A program made the position numbers and the translations under genes. A model generated the notes under the pieces. It searched no databases. It had not been told where the DNA came from and saw only the letters and a program-made list of their open reading frames with translations. Shown piece by piece: positions 1 through 8,648 of a stretch of DNA of 40,495 bases (position 1 is the stretch's first letter; every line of letters starts with the position of its first letter). Source of the DNA: Actinomycetes bacterium (lineage in GTDB: Bacteria > Actinomycetota > Actinomycetes > Mycobacteriales > Mycobacteriaceae); NCBI GenBank assembly GCA_023460175.1, contig JAEWRC010000047.1, positions 1 to 40,495 on the forward strand, in the 5' to 3' direction.

Positions 1-102
1 CCGGCACCGGCGGGACCGCCGCTGGCCGCCGAGCAGATGGTCGCCACGAACCCGGCCGATGGGCTGCCGGGGCTGATGGTCCACTCGGGAGGTGGGCAAT
101 GA
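1..102 (+). CDS. mceD: Mce family protein MceD, C-terminal end (partial)
   Basis: Only the last 33 codons and the TGA stop at 100-102 are in the window. The visible tail is rich in Pro, Ala and Gly (starts PAPAGPPLAAEQ), as is common at the C-terminus of Mce proteins. The stop overlaps the ATG of the next gene (ATGA at 99-102), so the two are translationally coupled. Assignment as the fourth Mce subunit is inferred purely from its place directly before the lipoprotein subunit MceE; the Mce domain itself lies outside the window. Confidence 0.6.
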   Translation, partial: PAPAGPPLAAEQMVATNPADGLPGLMVHSGGGQ

Positions 103-1244
103 TTCGCGGTGTGCGGATGAGGCGGGCCGCCGGGGCCGCGGTGGTCGGCGCGCTGACGATGGCGCTGACCGCGTGCAGCGGCTGGACCGGGCTCAACTCG
201 TTGCCGTTGCCGGGCACTGAAGGCCATGGGCCGGACGCGTTCACGATCCAGGTCCAGATGCCCGACGTCGACAACATCGAGCAGAACTCGCGGGTGCGCG
301 TCGGGGACGTCACCGTCGGCAACGTCACCAGGATCGAACGCCAGGGCTGGCACGCGCTGGTGACCATGAGCCTCAACGGCGACGTCGACCTGCCCGCCAA
401 CGCGCGGGCGACCATCGGGCAGACCAGCCTGCTGGGTTCGCTGCACATGGAACTGGCCCCGCCCACCGACGTTCCGCCGGAGGGCAAACTGCAGGAGGGG
501 TCGCTGATCCCGCTGTCGTCGTCGGGCGCCTATCCGACCACCGAGCAGACGCTGGCGGCCATCTCGCTGCTGCTCAACGGCGGCGGCGTCGGCCGGATCC
601 AGGACATCACCACGGCGTTCGCGACGGCCTTCTCGGGCCGCGAGGACGATCTGCGCAGCCTGATCGAACAACTCGACCGATTCATCGCCTACAACAACGA
701 TCAAAAAGACGACATCATCGCGGCCACCGAGAGCCTCAACAGCCTGGTGGGGCAGATCGCCGACCAGAAGCCCGTCGTCGACCGGGCGCTGGAGACCATC
801 CCGGATGCGCTCGAGGTGCTCAAGGAACAGCGCACCATGCTGGCCGACGCGCTGACGAAGTTCGGTCAGTTCAGCGCATTGACCGCCGATTCGGTCAACC
901 AGACCAAGGAGGCCCTGGTCCAGGAACTGCGCGACCTCGGTCCGGTGCTGCAGGAGCTGGCCGACGCCGGTCCGGCGATGACCCGCGCGCTGAGCTTCTA
1001 CCCGACCTTCCCGTGGCCCAAGGAAACTTTGGACAACTGGATGCGCGGGGACTACGGCAACCTCAGCCTGGTCTTCGACCTGACGCTGAGCCGCATCGAC
1101 AGCGGCTTCTTCACCGGCACCCGGTGGGAGGGCGACCTCACCGAACTGGAACTGCAGTGGGGCCGGACCATCGGTCAGCTGCCGAGCCCGTACACGGCCG
1201 GCAACCCGCTGATCGTGCCGTACCGCTGGGATCAGGGGCGCTAG
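99..1244 (+). CDS. mceE: MCE family lipoprotein, MceE (LprK-type)
   Basis: 381 aa. The N-terminus is a lipoprotein signal peptide: positive start, hydrophobic stretch and lipobox L23-T-A-C26, so the mature protein should be lipid-anchored at Cys26 outside the membrane. A Mce (MlaD-like) domain follows at about 45-120, then a long helical region to about 290, typical of the Mce subunits that form a lipid-conducting tube. The fifth Mce gene of mycobacterial operons is normally the lipoprotein, which fits its place before mceF. It overlaps the upstream stop by 4 nt and its TAG directly abuts the next ATG. Substrate is not readable from sequence; Mce systems import lipids such as sterols or fatty acids. 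Confidence 0.9.
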   Translation: MIRGVRMRRAAGAAVVGALTMALTACSGWTGLNSLPLPGTEGHGPDAFTIQVQMPDVDNIEQNSRVRVGDVTVGNVTRIERQGWHALVTMSLNGDVDLPANARATIGQTSLLGSLHMELAPPTDVPPEGKLQEGSLIPLSSSGAYPTTEQTLAAISLLLNGGGVGRIQDITTAFATAFSGREDDLRSLIEQLDRFIAYNNDQKDDIIAATESLNSLVGQIADQKPVVDRALETIPDALEVLKEQRTMLADALTKFGQFSALTADSVNQTKEALVQELRDLGPVLQELADAGPAMTRALSFYPTFPWPKETLDNWMRGDYGNLSLVFDLTLSRIDSGFFTGTRWEGDLTELELQWGRTIGQLPSPYTAGNPLIVPYRWDQGR

Positions 1245-2708
1245 ATGCATCTGACACGCAAGACCCTCACCCAGATGTCGATCCTGATCGCCATCGCGGC
1301 GATCGCCGGGTCGGTGATGGTGTTCAACTTCATCGGCCTGCCCGGCATGTTGTTCGGGATCGGCCAGTACCAGGTGGCCGTCCAGCTGCCCGAGGCCGGC
1401 GGCCTCTACGAGCGCGCCAACGTCACCTATCGCGGCACCGAGGTCGGCCGGGTCAAGGCGGTCCGGTTGGAGAACGGCGGCGTCGTCGCCGACCTCACCC
1501 TGGAATCGAAGATCAAGATCCCGGCTGATCTCGACGCGTCGGTGGGCAGCGTGTCCGCCGTCGGTGAGCAGTACGTGGACCTGGTGCCGCGCACCGGCAA
1601 CCCGCCCTACCTGCAGGACGGCGACGTCATCCCGCTCGACCGCACGTTCGTCCCCATCGACGTCAACTCTGTGCTGGACTCGACAAACCGTGGGCTGCAG
1701 GCGATCCCGCGGGAAAACCTGACGACCGTTGTCGACGAGGCCTATACGGCCGTCGGCGGTCTGGGGCCGGAACTGTCGCGGCTGGTGCAGGGCTCCACGC
1801 AGCTGGCCATCGATGCCCGCGCCAACCTCGGCGAGCTGACCACGCTGATCGACCAGTCCGCTCCCGTGCTGGATTCGCAGACCGACACCTCCAGCGCCAT
1901 CCAGACCTGGGCGGCGAACCTGGCCAACATCAGCGGGCAGCTCCAGCAGGAGGACGCCGCCGTGGCCGGGGTACTGCAGCAGGGCCCCGGCGCGGCCGAC
2001 GAGACCCGCGCGTTGTTCGACGAGCTGAAGCCCAGCCTGCCGATCCTGCTGGCGAACCTGGTCAGCGTCGGCGAGGTGGCCGTCACCTATCAGCCGAACC
2101 TCGAGCAGCTGCTGGTGCTGCTGCCGCAGGGCGCGGCGGTGACCTCGGCGACCGGTGTCGCCAACCGGCACACCCGCCAGGACTACCGCGGCGCGTACCT
2201 GAGCTTCAACCTCAACCTGAACCTGCCGCCGCCCTGCGTCACCGGCTACATCCCGGCCCAGCAGAAGCGGGTGCCCGCCGAGGTCGACCATCCCGACCGC
2301 CCGGCCGGCGACGTCTACTGCCGGATCCCGCAGGACTCGGCGTTCAACGTCCGCGGCGCCCGCAACATCCCGTGCACGACGGTGCCCGGCAAACGCGCCC
2401 CGACGGTGCGGATGTGCGAGAGCGACGAGTTCTACCAACCGCTCAACGACGGTTTCAACTGGAAGGGCGACCCCAACGCGACGAACTCGGGGCAAGCCGT
2501 CCCGCAGTTGCCGGGGGGCACCTCACCTGCGGAAGCAGCACCGCCGACTGCGCCACCGCCGCCGCCGATCGCAGCCGCTGAATACGAACCGAGCAGTGGC
2601 ACGTACGTTGGACCGGACGGGCAGATCTACACCCAAGCCAATCTGGCCCAGAGCGCCACAGAGGAGCAAACATGGCAGACGATGCTGCTGCCCCCGAAGG
2701 GGAACTGA
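1245..2708 (+). CDS. mceF: MCE family protein, MceF
   Basis: 487 aa. One N-terminal transmembrane segment (about 11-34), a Mce domain at about 42-118 containing the family stretch SAVGEQYVDLVP, a helical middle, and a C-terminal part with PPPCVTGY and RGARNIPC, both familiar from MceF proteins. The C-terminus has a Pro-rich stretch (about 430-445) and ends in a WQTMLLPP-type tail. ATG directly follows the mceE stop. The last 37 nt overlap the next gene in another frame. The protein is the sixth subunit of the lipid-import tube. I cannot say which mce paralogue (mce1-mce7) this is; the end differs from the long Pro-rich tail I recall for Mce4F. Confidence 0.9.
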   Translation: MHLTRKTLTQMSILIAIAAIAGSVMVFNFIGLPGMLFGIGQYQVAVQLPEAGGLYERANVTYRGTEVGRVKAVRLENGGVVADLTLESKIKIPADLDASVGSVSAVGEQYVDLVPRTGNPPYLQDGDVIPLDRTFVPIDVNSVLDSTNRGLQAIPRENLTTVVDEAYTAVGGLGPELSRLVQGSTQLAIDARANLGELTTLIDQSAPVLDSQTDTSSAIQTWAANLANISGQLQQEDAAVAGVLQQGPGAADETRALFDELKPSLPILLANLVSVGEVAVTYQPNLEQLLVLLPQGAAVTSATGVANRHTRQDYRGAYLSFNLNLNLPPPCVTGYIPAQQKRVPAEVDHPDRPAGDVYCRIPQDSAFNVRGARNIPCTTVPGKRAPTVRMCESDEFYQPLNDGFNWKGDPNATNSGQAVPQLPGGTSPAEAAPPTAPPPPPIAAAEYEPSSGTYVGPDGQIYTQANLAQSATEEQTWQTMLLPPKGN

Positions 2709-3376
2709 CCGAGTCAACCGGAACGGAGTTGACCGAGTCCCCCGAGGAGTCATCGGAATCGCCGCAAGACGCCACCCTGGAAGCCAGCACTGACGACGCC
2801 GACTCGGCTGCCGAGGCCGGCGAGGTCGCGGAGGAGTCCGCCGACGCGGAGTTCCCCGACGACGAGGCGAAGGCCGAACCGCAGCCGGGCCGGCTGCGGC
2901 GGGTGCTGGTCGTTGCGGTGGCCGGGCTGTTGGTACTCGGCCTCGTCGGCGGGCTGGGCTGGCTCGGCTGGTCGGTCTATCAGCAACAGCAGGCCCAGCA
3001 GCAGCGCGATGTCTTCGTGCAGGTGGGCCGGCAGGCCGCGATCAACCTGACCACCATCGACTTCGAGGACGCCGAGGCCGGGGTACAGCGCATCCTCGAT
3101 TCGGCCACCGGGACGTTCTACGACGACTTCTCGCAGCGGTCCGGACCGTTCACCGAGGTGGTCAAGCAGGCGCAGTCCAAGTCCACCGGAGAGGTGACGG
3201 CCGCCGGGCTGGAATCCGAGGAGGGGGACAGCGCGCAGGTGCTGGTCGCCGTGACGGTGCAGACCTCCAACGCCGGTGCCCCCGAGCAGATGCCCCGGAT
3301 GTGGCGGATGCGGATCTCGGTGGAGAACACCGATGACGGCCAGACCAAGGTGTCGAATGTGGAGTTCGTGCCGTGA
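2672..3376 (+). CDS. Mce-associated membrane protein (Mas/Mam type), first copy
   Basis: 234 aa. A long acidic, Glu/Ser/Asp-rich cytoplasmic N-terminus (1-70), one transmembrane segment at about 77-100, then an exported domain of about 130 residues similar in size and layout to the NTF2-like domain of Mce-associated proteins. The start ATG at 2672 lies inside mceF and has a clear ribosome site GAGGAG five nt upstream, which supports the 37-nt overlap. Proteins of this kind stabilise or assist Mce complexes. It overlaps the next gene by GTGA, so the four genes form one transcript. Confidence 0.85.
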   Translation: MADDAAAPEGELTESTGTELTESPEESSESPQDATLEASTDDADSAAEAGEVAEESADAEFPDDEAKAEPQPGRLRRVLVVAVAGLLVLGLVGGLGWLGWSVYQQQQAQQQRDVFVQVGRQAAINLTTIDFEDAEAGVQRILDSATGTFYDDFSQRSGPFTEVVKQAQSKSTGEVTAAGLESEEGDSAQVLVAVTVQTSNAGAPEQMPRMWRMRISVENTDDGQTKVSNVEFVP

Positions 3377-4107
3377 CCACTCCCGAGGACCCGAAATCCG
3401 TGCCAGAGAAGGAAACCCCCGCAGTGCCCGCCGATAACGACGAATTGACCCGCGACGAAGCCACCGAGGACGGCGCGGCGCTGGACGAGACGGACGCTGT
3501 CGAGGAGACCGAGGCTGCCGAGACCACCGAAGCCGCCGAGACCACCGAGGCTGCCGAGGACGCTGAAGGCACCGCGACGGTGGACGGCGAGTCGGACGAG
3601 GCCGCGGCGGACCCGGCGACCGGGAAGGTCCGTCGGGCGGTCGTGCTGACGGTGCTGCTGTGCGTGCTGTTGCTCGCGGTCCTGGTCGGTGCCGGCTTCC
3701 TGGGCTGGAAGTACTACTCGGGCCAGGCCGCCGAGACCGCGCGGACCGAAGCCGTCCAGGTCGCCACGGACGCCACGGTGAAGCTGCTGTCCTACGAGCC
3801 CGAGACCGTCGAGGAAGAGCTGACCGCCGCGCGCGAGCTGCTCACCGGGACGTTCCAGGAGTCCTACACCGAGCTCACCAACGACGTCGTCATCCCCGGC
3901 GCCAAGGAACAGGGGATCTCGGCCGTGGCCAACGTTCCCGCGGCGGCATCCATGACGGCCGACGCCGATCGCGCCGAGGTGCTGGTGTTCGTCAACCAGA
4001 CGGTGATCGTCGGCGACGGCGCCCCCACCGCCACCGCCTCGAGCGTGAAGGTGACCCTGGAGAAGGTCGGCGACCGCTGGCTGATCTCCGGCTTCGACCC
4101 GGTGTAA
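3373..4107 (+). CDS. Mce-associated membrane protein (Mas/Mam type), second copy
   Basis: 244 aa with the same layout as the preceding gene: acidic low-complexity N-terminus, one transmembrane segment at about 88-112 and an exported C-terminal domain ending in GDRWLISGFDPV, a typical end for this family. The N-terminus holds a short tandem repeat of EAAETT (residues 47-62), encoded by an 18-nt repeat. GTG start overlaps the previous stop (GTGA, 3373-3376). The pair downstream of mceF is the usual arrangement of mycobacterial mce operons. Function is inferred from family and context. Confidence 0.85.
   Translation: MTTPEDPKSVPEKETPAVPADNDELTRDEATEDGAALDETDAVEETEAAETTEAAETTEAAEDAEGTATVDGESDEAAADPATGKVRRAVVLTVLLCVLLLAVLVGAGFLGWKYYSGQAAETARTEAVQVATDATVKLLSYEPETVEEELTAARELLTGTFQESYTELTNDVVIPGAKEQGISAVANVPAAASMTADADRAEVLVFVNQTVIVGDGAPTATASSVKVTLEKVGDRWLISGFDPV
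3511..3558 (+). repeat. 18-nt tandem repeat inside the Mce-associated gene
   Basis: Two full 18-nt units and a 12-nt partial one, each coding for EAAETT or EAAE. The units differ by synonymous changes (GCT/GCC, GAG/GAA), so the repeat is old or kept at protein level. It lengthens the acidic cytoplasmic tail and could vary in number between strains. Confidence 0.75.
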
Positions 4108-4118
4108 CCTCCGGTGGT

Positions 4119-5021
4119 ATGTACAGCGAACCGCGCTGGATCGACGTCGAGGTACCCGCGGGTCAGCTCCGCGCGCTGAGTTGGGGACCCGAGGACGCGC
4201 CAATCGCGTTGTGCCTACACGGATTTCCCGACACCGCCTACGGCTGGCGCAAGCTGGCCCCGGCGCTCTACGGGGCCGGATACCGGGTGGTGGCGCCGTT
4301 CCTGCGCGGCTACGTGCCGTCGTCGTTGGCGTCGGACGGCAGCTATCACATCGGGGCGCTGATGGACGACGCGCTGCGGATCCGGGAGGCCGCCGGCGGG
4401 ACCGACCGTGACATCCTGATCGGCCACGACTGGGGTGCCATCACCGCCAGTTCGATCGCGGCCATGCCCGACAATCCGTTTCGCCGGACCGTGGTGATGT
4501 CGGTCCCGCCCGCCGCGGCCCTCCGGGTGGGCGACGAACGGGCCGCGCTGCTCGGCAAGGTGCCCGCCCAGCTGCTGCGCAGCTGGTACATCATGTTCTT
4601 CCAGCTGCCCGCGCTGCCCGAGCGCTCGGCCCGCTGGATTGTGCCGCTGTTGTGGCGCCGATGGTCGCCCGGCTATCCGGCGGCCGAGGATATCCGACAC
4701 GTCGACGCCGCGATCGGTGCCCCGGAACGCTGGCGGGCCGCGCTCGGCGTGTACCGCGCGACCATCCGCAACACCAGGCCGCCCGCGCAGTACGCCCGGC
4801 TGCACGAGTTCTGGACGTCGGCCGCCTCGCCCGTCGGACCCGTGCTGTACCTGCACGGCGCCGACGACGGTTGCATGACAGCGGATTTCACGCACTGGGT
4901 GGACAAGGTGCTGCCGGCGGGCAGTCGCAGCGCCGTCGTCGACCACGCCGGACACTTCCTGCAACTCGAGCAGCCGCAGCGGGTGGGGGAGCTGATCCTG
5001 GACTTCGTCGGGCCGGCCTGA
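4119..5021 (+). CDS. alpha/beta hydrolase, epoxide-hydrolase-like
   Basis: 300 aa. The alpha/beta fold is shown by the oxyanion motif HGFPD (34-38), the nucleophile elbow GHDWG (102-106) with Asp104 as likely nucleophile, and a catalytic His279 in the context DHAGHFLQLE. An Asp nucleophile followed by Trp is the pattern of epoxide hydrolases and haloalkane dehalogenases rather than Ser esterases. The ATG at 4119 lies 11 nt after the previous stop; longer upstream reading frames run back through the previous gene and are not believable. It is co-directional with the mce operon, so it may act on imported lipid, but the substrate is unknown. Confidence 0.8.
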   Translation: MYSEPRWIDVEVPAGQLRALSWGPEDAPIALCLHGFPDTAYGWRKLAPALYGAGYRVVAPFLRGYVPSSLASDGSYHIGALMDDALRIREAAGGTDRDILIGHDWGAITASSIAAMPDNPFRRTVVMSVPPAAALRVGDERAALLGKVPAQLLRSWYIMFFQLPALPERSARWIVPLLWRRWSPGYPAAEDIRHVDAAIGAPERWRAALGVYRATIRNTRPPAQYARLHEFWTSAASPVGPVLYLHGADDGCMTADFTHWVDKVLPAGSRSAVVDHAGHFLQLEQPQRVGELILDFVGPA

Positions 5022-5024
5022 GCC

Positions 5025-6296
5025 GTGCCGCGGCTGGCCGCCGTCGACGCCCAGACCTACTGGATGTCGGCGAAGATCCCCAACGACCAGTTCGTGTTGT
5101 TCGCGTTCGACGGCGCGGTCCGCATCGACGGCGCGCTGCTCGACGGCCTGCGGACGCGGGCCCAGGACTGCGTTGATCTGCGGTTGCGGATCGCCGACCC
5201 GCGCCGCCGGCGCTATCCGGACTGGGTGACCGGACCGGTCGATCCCGCGCAGTTCGTCGTCCACCCCGCCGCGGGCCTGACGTGGACCGAATGCCTGGAT
5301 GCGGTGGCGCAATTGGCCGCTGCGCAACTGGATCCGCGGGTCGCGGCCTGGCGGTTGCATCTGTTCGAAGGGGTGACGGCCCCGCGGGCAGCCGGCCCGG
5401 CCACGGTGGCGGTCCTGCAGATCGCGCACGCGCTCGCCGACGGCACCCGCACCGCCGAGCTCGCCGGGTGGCTGTTCGGCCGGCCCGATCAGGCGCCCGC
5501 ACTGCCGCCCTGGCGAAGCCGCGGCATCCTCCGCGGCGCGGTGACCGCCGCGCGTGCCGAACGCGAGCTGACCGGCGACATCGAGGCCGGCCGCATCCCG
5601 GCGCCGCCGCCGTCGCGCCCGGCCCTGCTCACCAACGCCACCCCTGCCGGTCCGCGGCGTCTCCGCACCGTGGTCGTCGACCGGGCGTCACTGCGGGGCC
5701 GATCGACGGTCACGGTCGAGGCCCTGCTGGCCGTCGGCACCGCGTTGGCCGGACATCTGCGCGACCGCGGGGAGAACACCGACCAGCTTGGCGCCGAGGT
5801 GCCGCTGGCCAAGCCGGGAATCCGGTATGCGCGCAACCACTTCCGCAACGTCGGCGTGGGACTGTATCCCGCGGAGCCCGACGACGTCCGGGCCGCCCGC
5901 ATCCTCGCTGACCTGCGCGGGGGACGGCAGCGCGCCGAACATCCCGCGGCGTCGGCCGCCGCCGACGCCACCGCGGCGGTGCCGGCCGCGCTGCTGCGCT
6001 GGGGAGTCTCGAAGTTCGACGAGACGGTCCGCTCGCCGCTGGTCACCGGCAACACCGTGGTGTCCAGCGTCAACCGTGGCCCGGCCGATCTGCGACTCGG
6101 TGCCGCGCCGGTGTTGCTGACCGCGAGCTATCCCGCGCTGTCGCCGATGATGGGCCTCACCCACGGCGTGCACGGCCTCGGCGACACCGTCGCGATCAGC
6201 GTGCACGCCGCGGACTCCGTGCTGTCGGAGGCCCAACTCGACGATTACCTGGCACGACTTCGGCGCGCACTCGGCGCGGCTTCCTCCCCCCGCTAG
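5025..6296 (+). CDS. wax ester synthase/DGAT-like acyltransferase
   Basis: 423 aa, starting GTG three nt after the hydrolase stop. The N-terminus (LAAVDAQTYW) and overall length match the WS/DGAT-PapA group of condensation-fold acyltransferases. The active-site motif HHxxxDG appears at 134-140 as A-H-A-L-A-D-G: the second, catalytic His135 and Asp139-Gly140 are kept, the first His is Ala. The C-terminal half resembles the DUF1298 part of the family (SSVNRGP near 345). Such enzymes join an acyl-CoA to an alcohol to make wax ester, triacylglycerol or a polyketide ester. The donor and acceptor here are unknown. Confidence 0.75.
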   Translation: MPRLAAVDAQTYWMSAKIPNDQFVLFAFDGAVRIDGALLDGLRTRAQDCVDLRLRIADPRRRRYPDWVTGPVDPAQFVVHPAAGLTWTECLDAVAQLAAAQLDPRVAAWRLHLFEGVTAPRAAGPATVAVLQIAHALADGTRTAELAGWLFGRPDQAPALPPWRSRGILRGAVTAARAERELTGDIEAGRIPAPPPSRPALLTNATPAGPRRLRTVVVDRASLRGRSTVTVEALLAVGTALAGHLRDRGENTDQLGAEVPLAKPGIRYARNHFRNVGVGLYPAEPDDVRAARILADLRGGRQRAEHPAASAAADATAAVPAALLRWGVSKFDETVRSPLVTGNTVVSSVNRGPADLRLGAAPVLLTASYPALSPMMGLTHGVHGLGDTVAISVHAADSVLSEAQLDDYLARLRRALGAASSPR

Positions 6297-6329
6297 GCAG
6301 GCGCTCAGCAGATGGCCTAAATTCACCAC

Positions 6330-6857
6330 ATGACCTACGACTCGGCGTTGGACTTCGGACTGCTGCTCCTGCGTGTCGTGCTGGGCCTGACCATGGCCGC
6401 GCACGGCTACAACAAGTTCTTCGGGGGCGGACGCATCCCCGGCACCGCAGGCTGGTTCGACAGCATCGGCATGAAGCCGGGCATGTTCCACGCCCGCGTT
6501 GCTGCCGCCACGGAGATCGCCGCCGGCCTCGGCCTGGCCCTCGGGCTGCTGACGCCCGTGCCGGCCGCGGGCTTCGTGGCGCTGATGCTGGTGGCCGCCT
6601 GGACCGTGCACCGGGCCAACGGCTTCTTCATCGTCAAGGAAGGCTGGGAGTACAACCTGGTGCTCGCGGCGGCCGCGGTCGCGGTGGCCGCCACCGGGGC
6701 CGGCAAGTACAGCCTGGACTACCTGCTGTTCTCCGGCACGAGCTTCCATGGGTGGCTGTACGGCTGGTGTGGTTTGGCCATCGCGGTGGTCCTGGGCCTG
6801 CTCGGCGGGATCGGCCAGCTGGCGGTGTTCTACCGGCCGCCGGCCAAGACCGGCTAG
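6330..6857 (+). CDS. DoxX family membrane protein
   Basis: 175 aa, four predicted transmembrane segments, with the family start LLLLRVVLGLTMAAHGYNKFF and an AAATEIAAGLGLALGLLTP segment. DoxX-type proteins are small membrane proteins linked to redox balance at the membrane in mycobacteria; no catalytic residues can be named. No Shine-Dalgarno site is visible. Instead TAAATT at 6318-6323 stands 6 nt before the ATG, the pattern of a leaderless mycobacterial transcript, so it probably has its own promoter separate from the mce genes. Confidence 0.85.
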   Translation: MTYDSALDFGLLLLRVVLGLTMAAHGYNKFFGGGRIPGTAGWFDSIGMKPGMFHARVAAATEIAAGLGLALGLLTPVPAAGFVALMLVAAWTVHRANGFFIVKEGWEYNLVLAAAAVAVAATGAGKYSLDYLLFSGTSFHGWLYGWCGLAIAVVLGLLGGIGQLAVFYRPPAKTG

Positions 6858-6880
6858 GGACGCCCGAACCGCCACCCGCT

Positions 6881-6908
6881 GACTAGAACACGTTCTAGTC
6901 TGTCGGGC
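6881..6908 (+). promoter_or_regulatory. KstR-type operator over a leaderless -10 box
   Basis: GACTAGAACACGTTCTAGTC (6881-6900) is an inverted repeat with 9-bp arms around a central AC. Its core TAGAACACGTTCTA fits the published KstR consensus TnnAACnnGTTnnA, the cholesterol-catabolism repressor of mycobacteria. The right arm overlaps TAGTCT (6896-6901), a -10 box lying 7 nt before the ATG at 6909. A bound repressor would therefore block the promoter directly. KstR is released by 3-oxo-cholestenoyl-type CoA esters, so induction by sterols is expected. Confidence 0.85.
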
Positions 6909-8645
6909 ATGGGATTCCTCAAGCCCGACCTGCCGGTGGTCGAGTTCGACGAGTGGAGCACGGGCACCTGGTCGGAGAAGGTCCGGCCGATGGCGCGGCA
7001 CTGGGCCGAGGTGGGTTTCGGCACGCCGGTGGTGCTGCACCTGTTCTACGTCGTCAAGATCCTGCTGTACATCCTCGGCGCGTGGCTGGTGGTGTTGTCG
7101 ACCGCAGGAATCGACGGCTTCACCGCCGTCAGGCAGTGGTGGACCGAGCCGATCGTGTTCCAGAAGGTCGTGCTCTACACCATGCTGTTCGAGGTGGTCG
7201 GGCTGGGCTGCGGCTTCGGGCCGCTGAACAACCGCTTCTTCCCGCCGTTGGGCTCGATCCTGTACTGGTTGCGGCCCAACACCATTCGGCTGCCGCCGTG
7301 GCCGGGCCGGGTGCCGTTCACCGCCGGTGACAACCGCGGACCGGTCGACGTGGCGCTCTACGCGGCGCTGCTGATCGCGCTGCTGATCGCCCTGTTCTCC
7401 GACGGGACCGGACCCATCCCGGCGCTCGACACCGACGTCGGGGTGCTGCCGCTGTGGCAGATCGGCACCATCCTGGGGTTGCTGGCCGCGGCGGGCCTGC
7501 GGGACAAGGTGATCTTCCTGGCCGCCCGCGGCGAGGTGTATGCGGCCTTCACCGTGGCGTTCCTGTTCGGCGGTGTCGACATGATCATCGCCGCCAAGCT
7601 GGTCTGCGTGGTGATCTGGGTCGGCGCCGCATCGTCCAAGCTGACCAAGCACTTCCCGTTCGTGATCTCGACGATGATGTCCAACAGCCCGATCGTGCGG
7701 CCCCGCGCGCTCAAACGGCTGTTCTTCGAACGCTTCCCGGACGACCTGCGCCCCGGCCGGCTGTCCCGCGTCGTCGCGCACTTCAGCACGGCGGTGGAGA
7801 TGCTGGTGCCGTTGGTCCTGCTGTTCTCCCACGGCGGCTGGCCCACCAGCATCGCCGCGGTCGTCATGGTGTGCTTCCACCTCGGCATCCTGACCGCGAT
7901 CCCGATGGGCGTGCCGTTGGAGTGGAACGTCTTCATGATCTTCTGCGTCATCACGCTGTTCGTGGGGCACGCGGGCATCGGGCTCACCGACCTGACCAGC
8001 CCGCTGCCGGTGCTGCTGTTCGCGGCCATGGTCATCACGGTGACGCTGGGAAACCTGTTCCCGCGCAAGGTGTCCTTCCTGCCGGGGATGCGCTACTACG
8101 CCGGCAACTGGGACACCACGCTGTGGTGCCTCACGCCGTCGGCCGCCGAGAAGATCGACCAGCATCTGGTGGCCATCGCCAGCATGCCGCAGGCGCAGTT
8201 GGAGAAGGTCTACGGCAGCCCGGAGGCCGCACAGATCCCGCAGTATCTCGGCTACGCATTCCGCGCCTTCAACACGCACGGTCGGATGATGTTCACGCTC
8301 GCGCACCGCGCCATGGCCGGACCCAGCGGCACCGACTCGCCGGACGACTACGTGATGATCGACGGCGAGCGGATCTGCTCGACGGCCATCGGCTGGAACT
8401 TCGGCGACGGCCACATGCACAACGAACAGCTGATCGCGGCGATGCAGAAGCGCTGCCGATTCGAACCCGGAGAGGTGCGGGTCGTGCTCATCGACGCCCA
8501 GCCCATCCACCGGCAGACCCAGCGCTACCGCCTGGTCGACGCGGCCACCGGCGAATTCGAGACCGGCTACATCAACGTCGCCGACGCGGTGACCCGCCAA
8601 CCGTGGGACGACCAGGTGCCGGTGCACGTCGACCGGCGCGATTAG
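6909..8645 (+). CDS. DUF3556 domain transmembrane protein, KstR-type control
   Basis: 578 aa. Several hydrophobic segments between about 45 and 385 (polytopic membrane part), then a soluble C-terminal domain of about 190 residues containing the stretch DGERICSTAIGWNFGDGHMHNEQ. The whole protein matches the DUF3556 family that I recall as conserved in mycobacteria and without a known function. The start MGFLKPDLPVVEFDEW is family-like and sits 7 nt after a -10 box, so the transcript is probably leaderless. The KstR-type operator upstream ties it to sterol use. It converges with the next gene with a 3-nt gap. Confidence 0.85.
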   Translation: MGFLKPDLPVVEFDEWSTGTWSEKVRPMARHWAEVGFGTPVVLHLFYVVKILLYILGAWLVVLSTAGIDGFTAVRQWWTEPIVFQKVVLYTMLFEVVGLGCGFGPLNNRFFPPLGSILYWLRPNTIRLPPWPGRVPFTAGDNRGPVDVALYAALLIALLIALFSDGTGPIPALDTDVGVLPLWQIGTILGLLAAAGLRDKVIFLAARGEVYAAFTVAFLFGGVDMIIAAKLVCVVIWVGAASSKLTKHFPFVISTMMSNSPIVRPRALKRLFFERFPDDLRPGRLSRVVAHFSTAVEMLVPLVLLFSHGGWPTSIAAVVMVCFHLGILTAIPMGVPLEWNVFMIFCVITLFVGHAGIGLTDLTSPLPVLLFAAMVITVTLGNLFPRKVSFLPGMRYYAGNWDTTLWCLTPSAAEKIDQHLVAIASMPQAQLEKVYGSPEAAQIPQYLGYAFRAFNTHGRMMFTLAHRAMAGPSGTDSPDDYVMIDGERICSTAIGWNFGDGHMHNEQLIAAMQKRCRFEPGEVRVVLIDAQPIHRQTQRYRLVDAATGEFETGYINVADAVTRQPWDDQVPVHVDRRD

Positions 8646-8648
8646 CGC

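Noticed and set aside
99..4107. Naming the mce operon as mce4 (cholesterol importer) because a KstR-type site is nearby
   Set aside because: The MceF C-terminus does not look like the long Pro-rich tail I recall for Mce4F, the operon start and yrbE genes are outside the window, and the KstR site lies before a different gene.
5688..8627. 979-codon minus-strand open frame
   Set aside because: Runs opposite to the acyltransferase, DoxX and DUF3556 genes; its His/Arg/Gln/Asp-rich, repeat-like translation is the usual shadow of GC-rich coding on the other strand.
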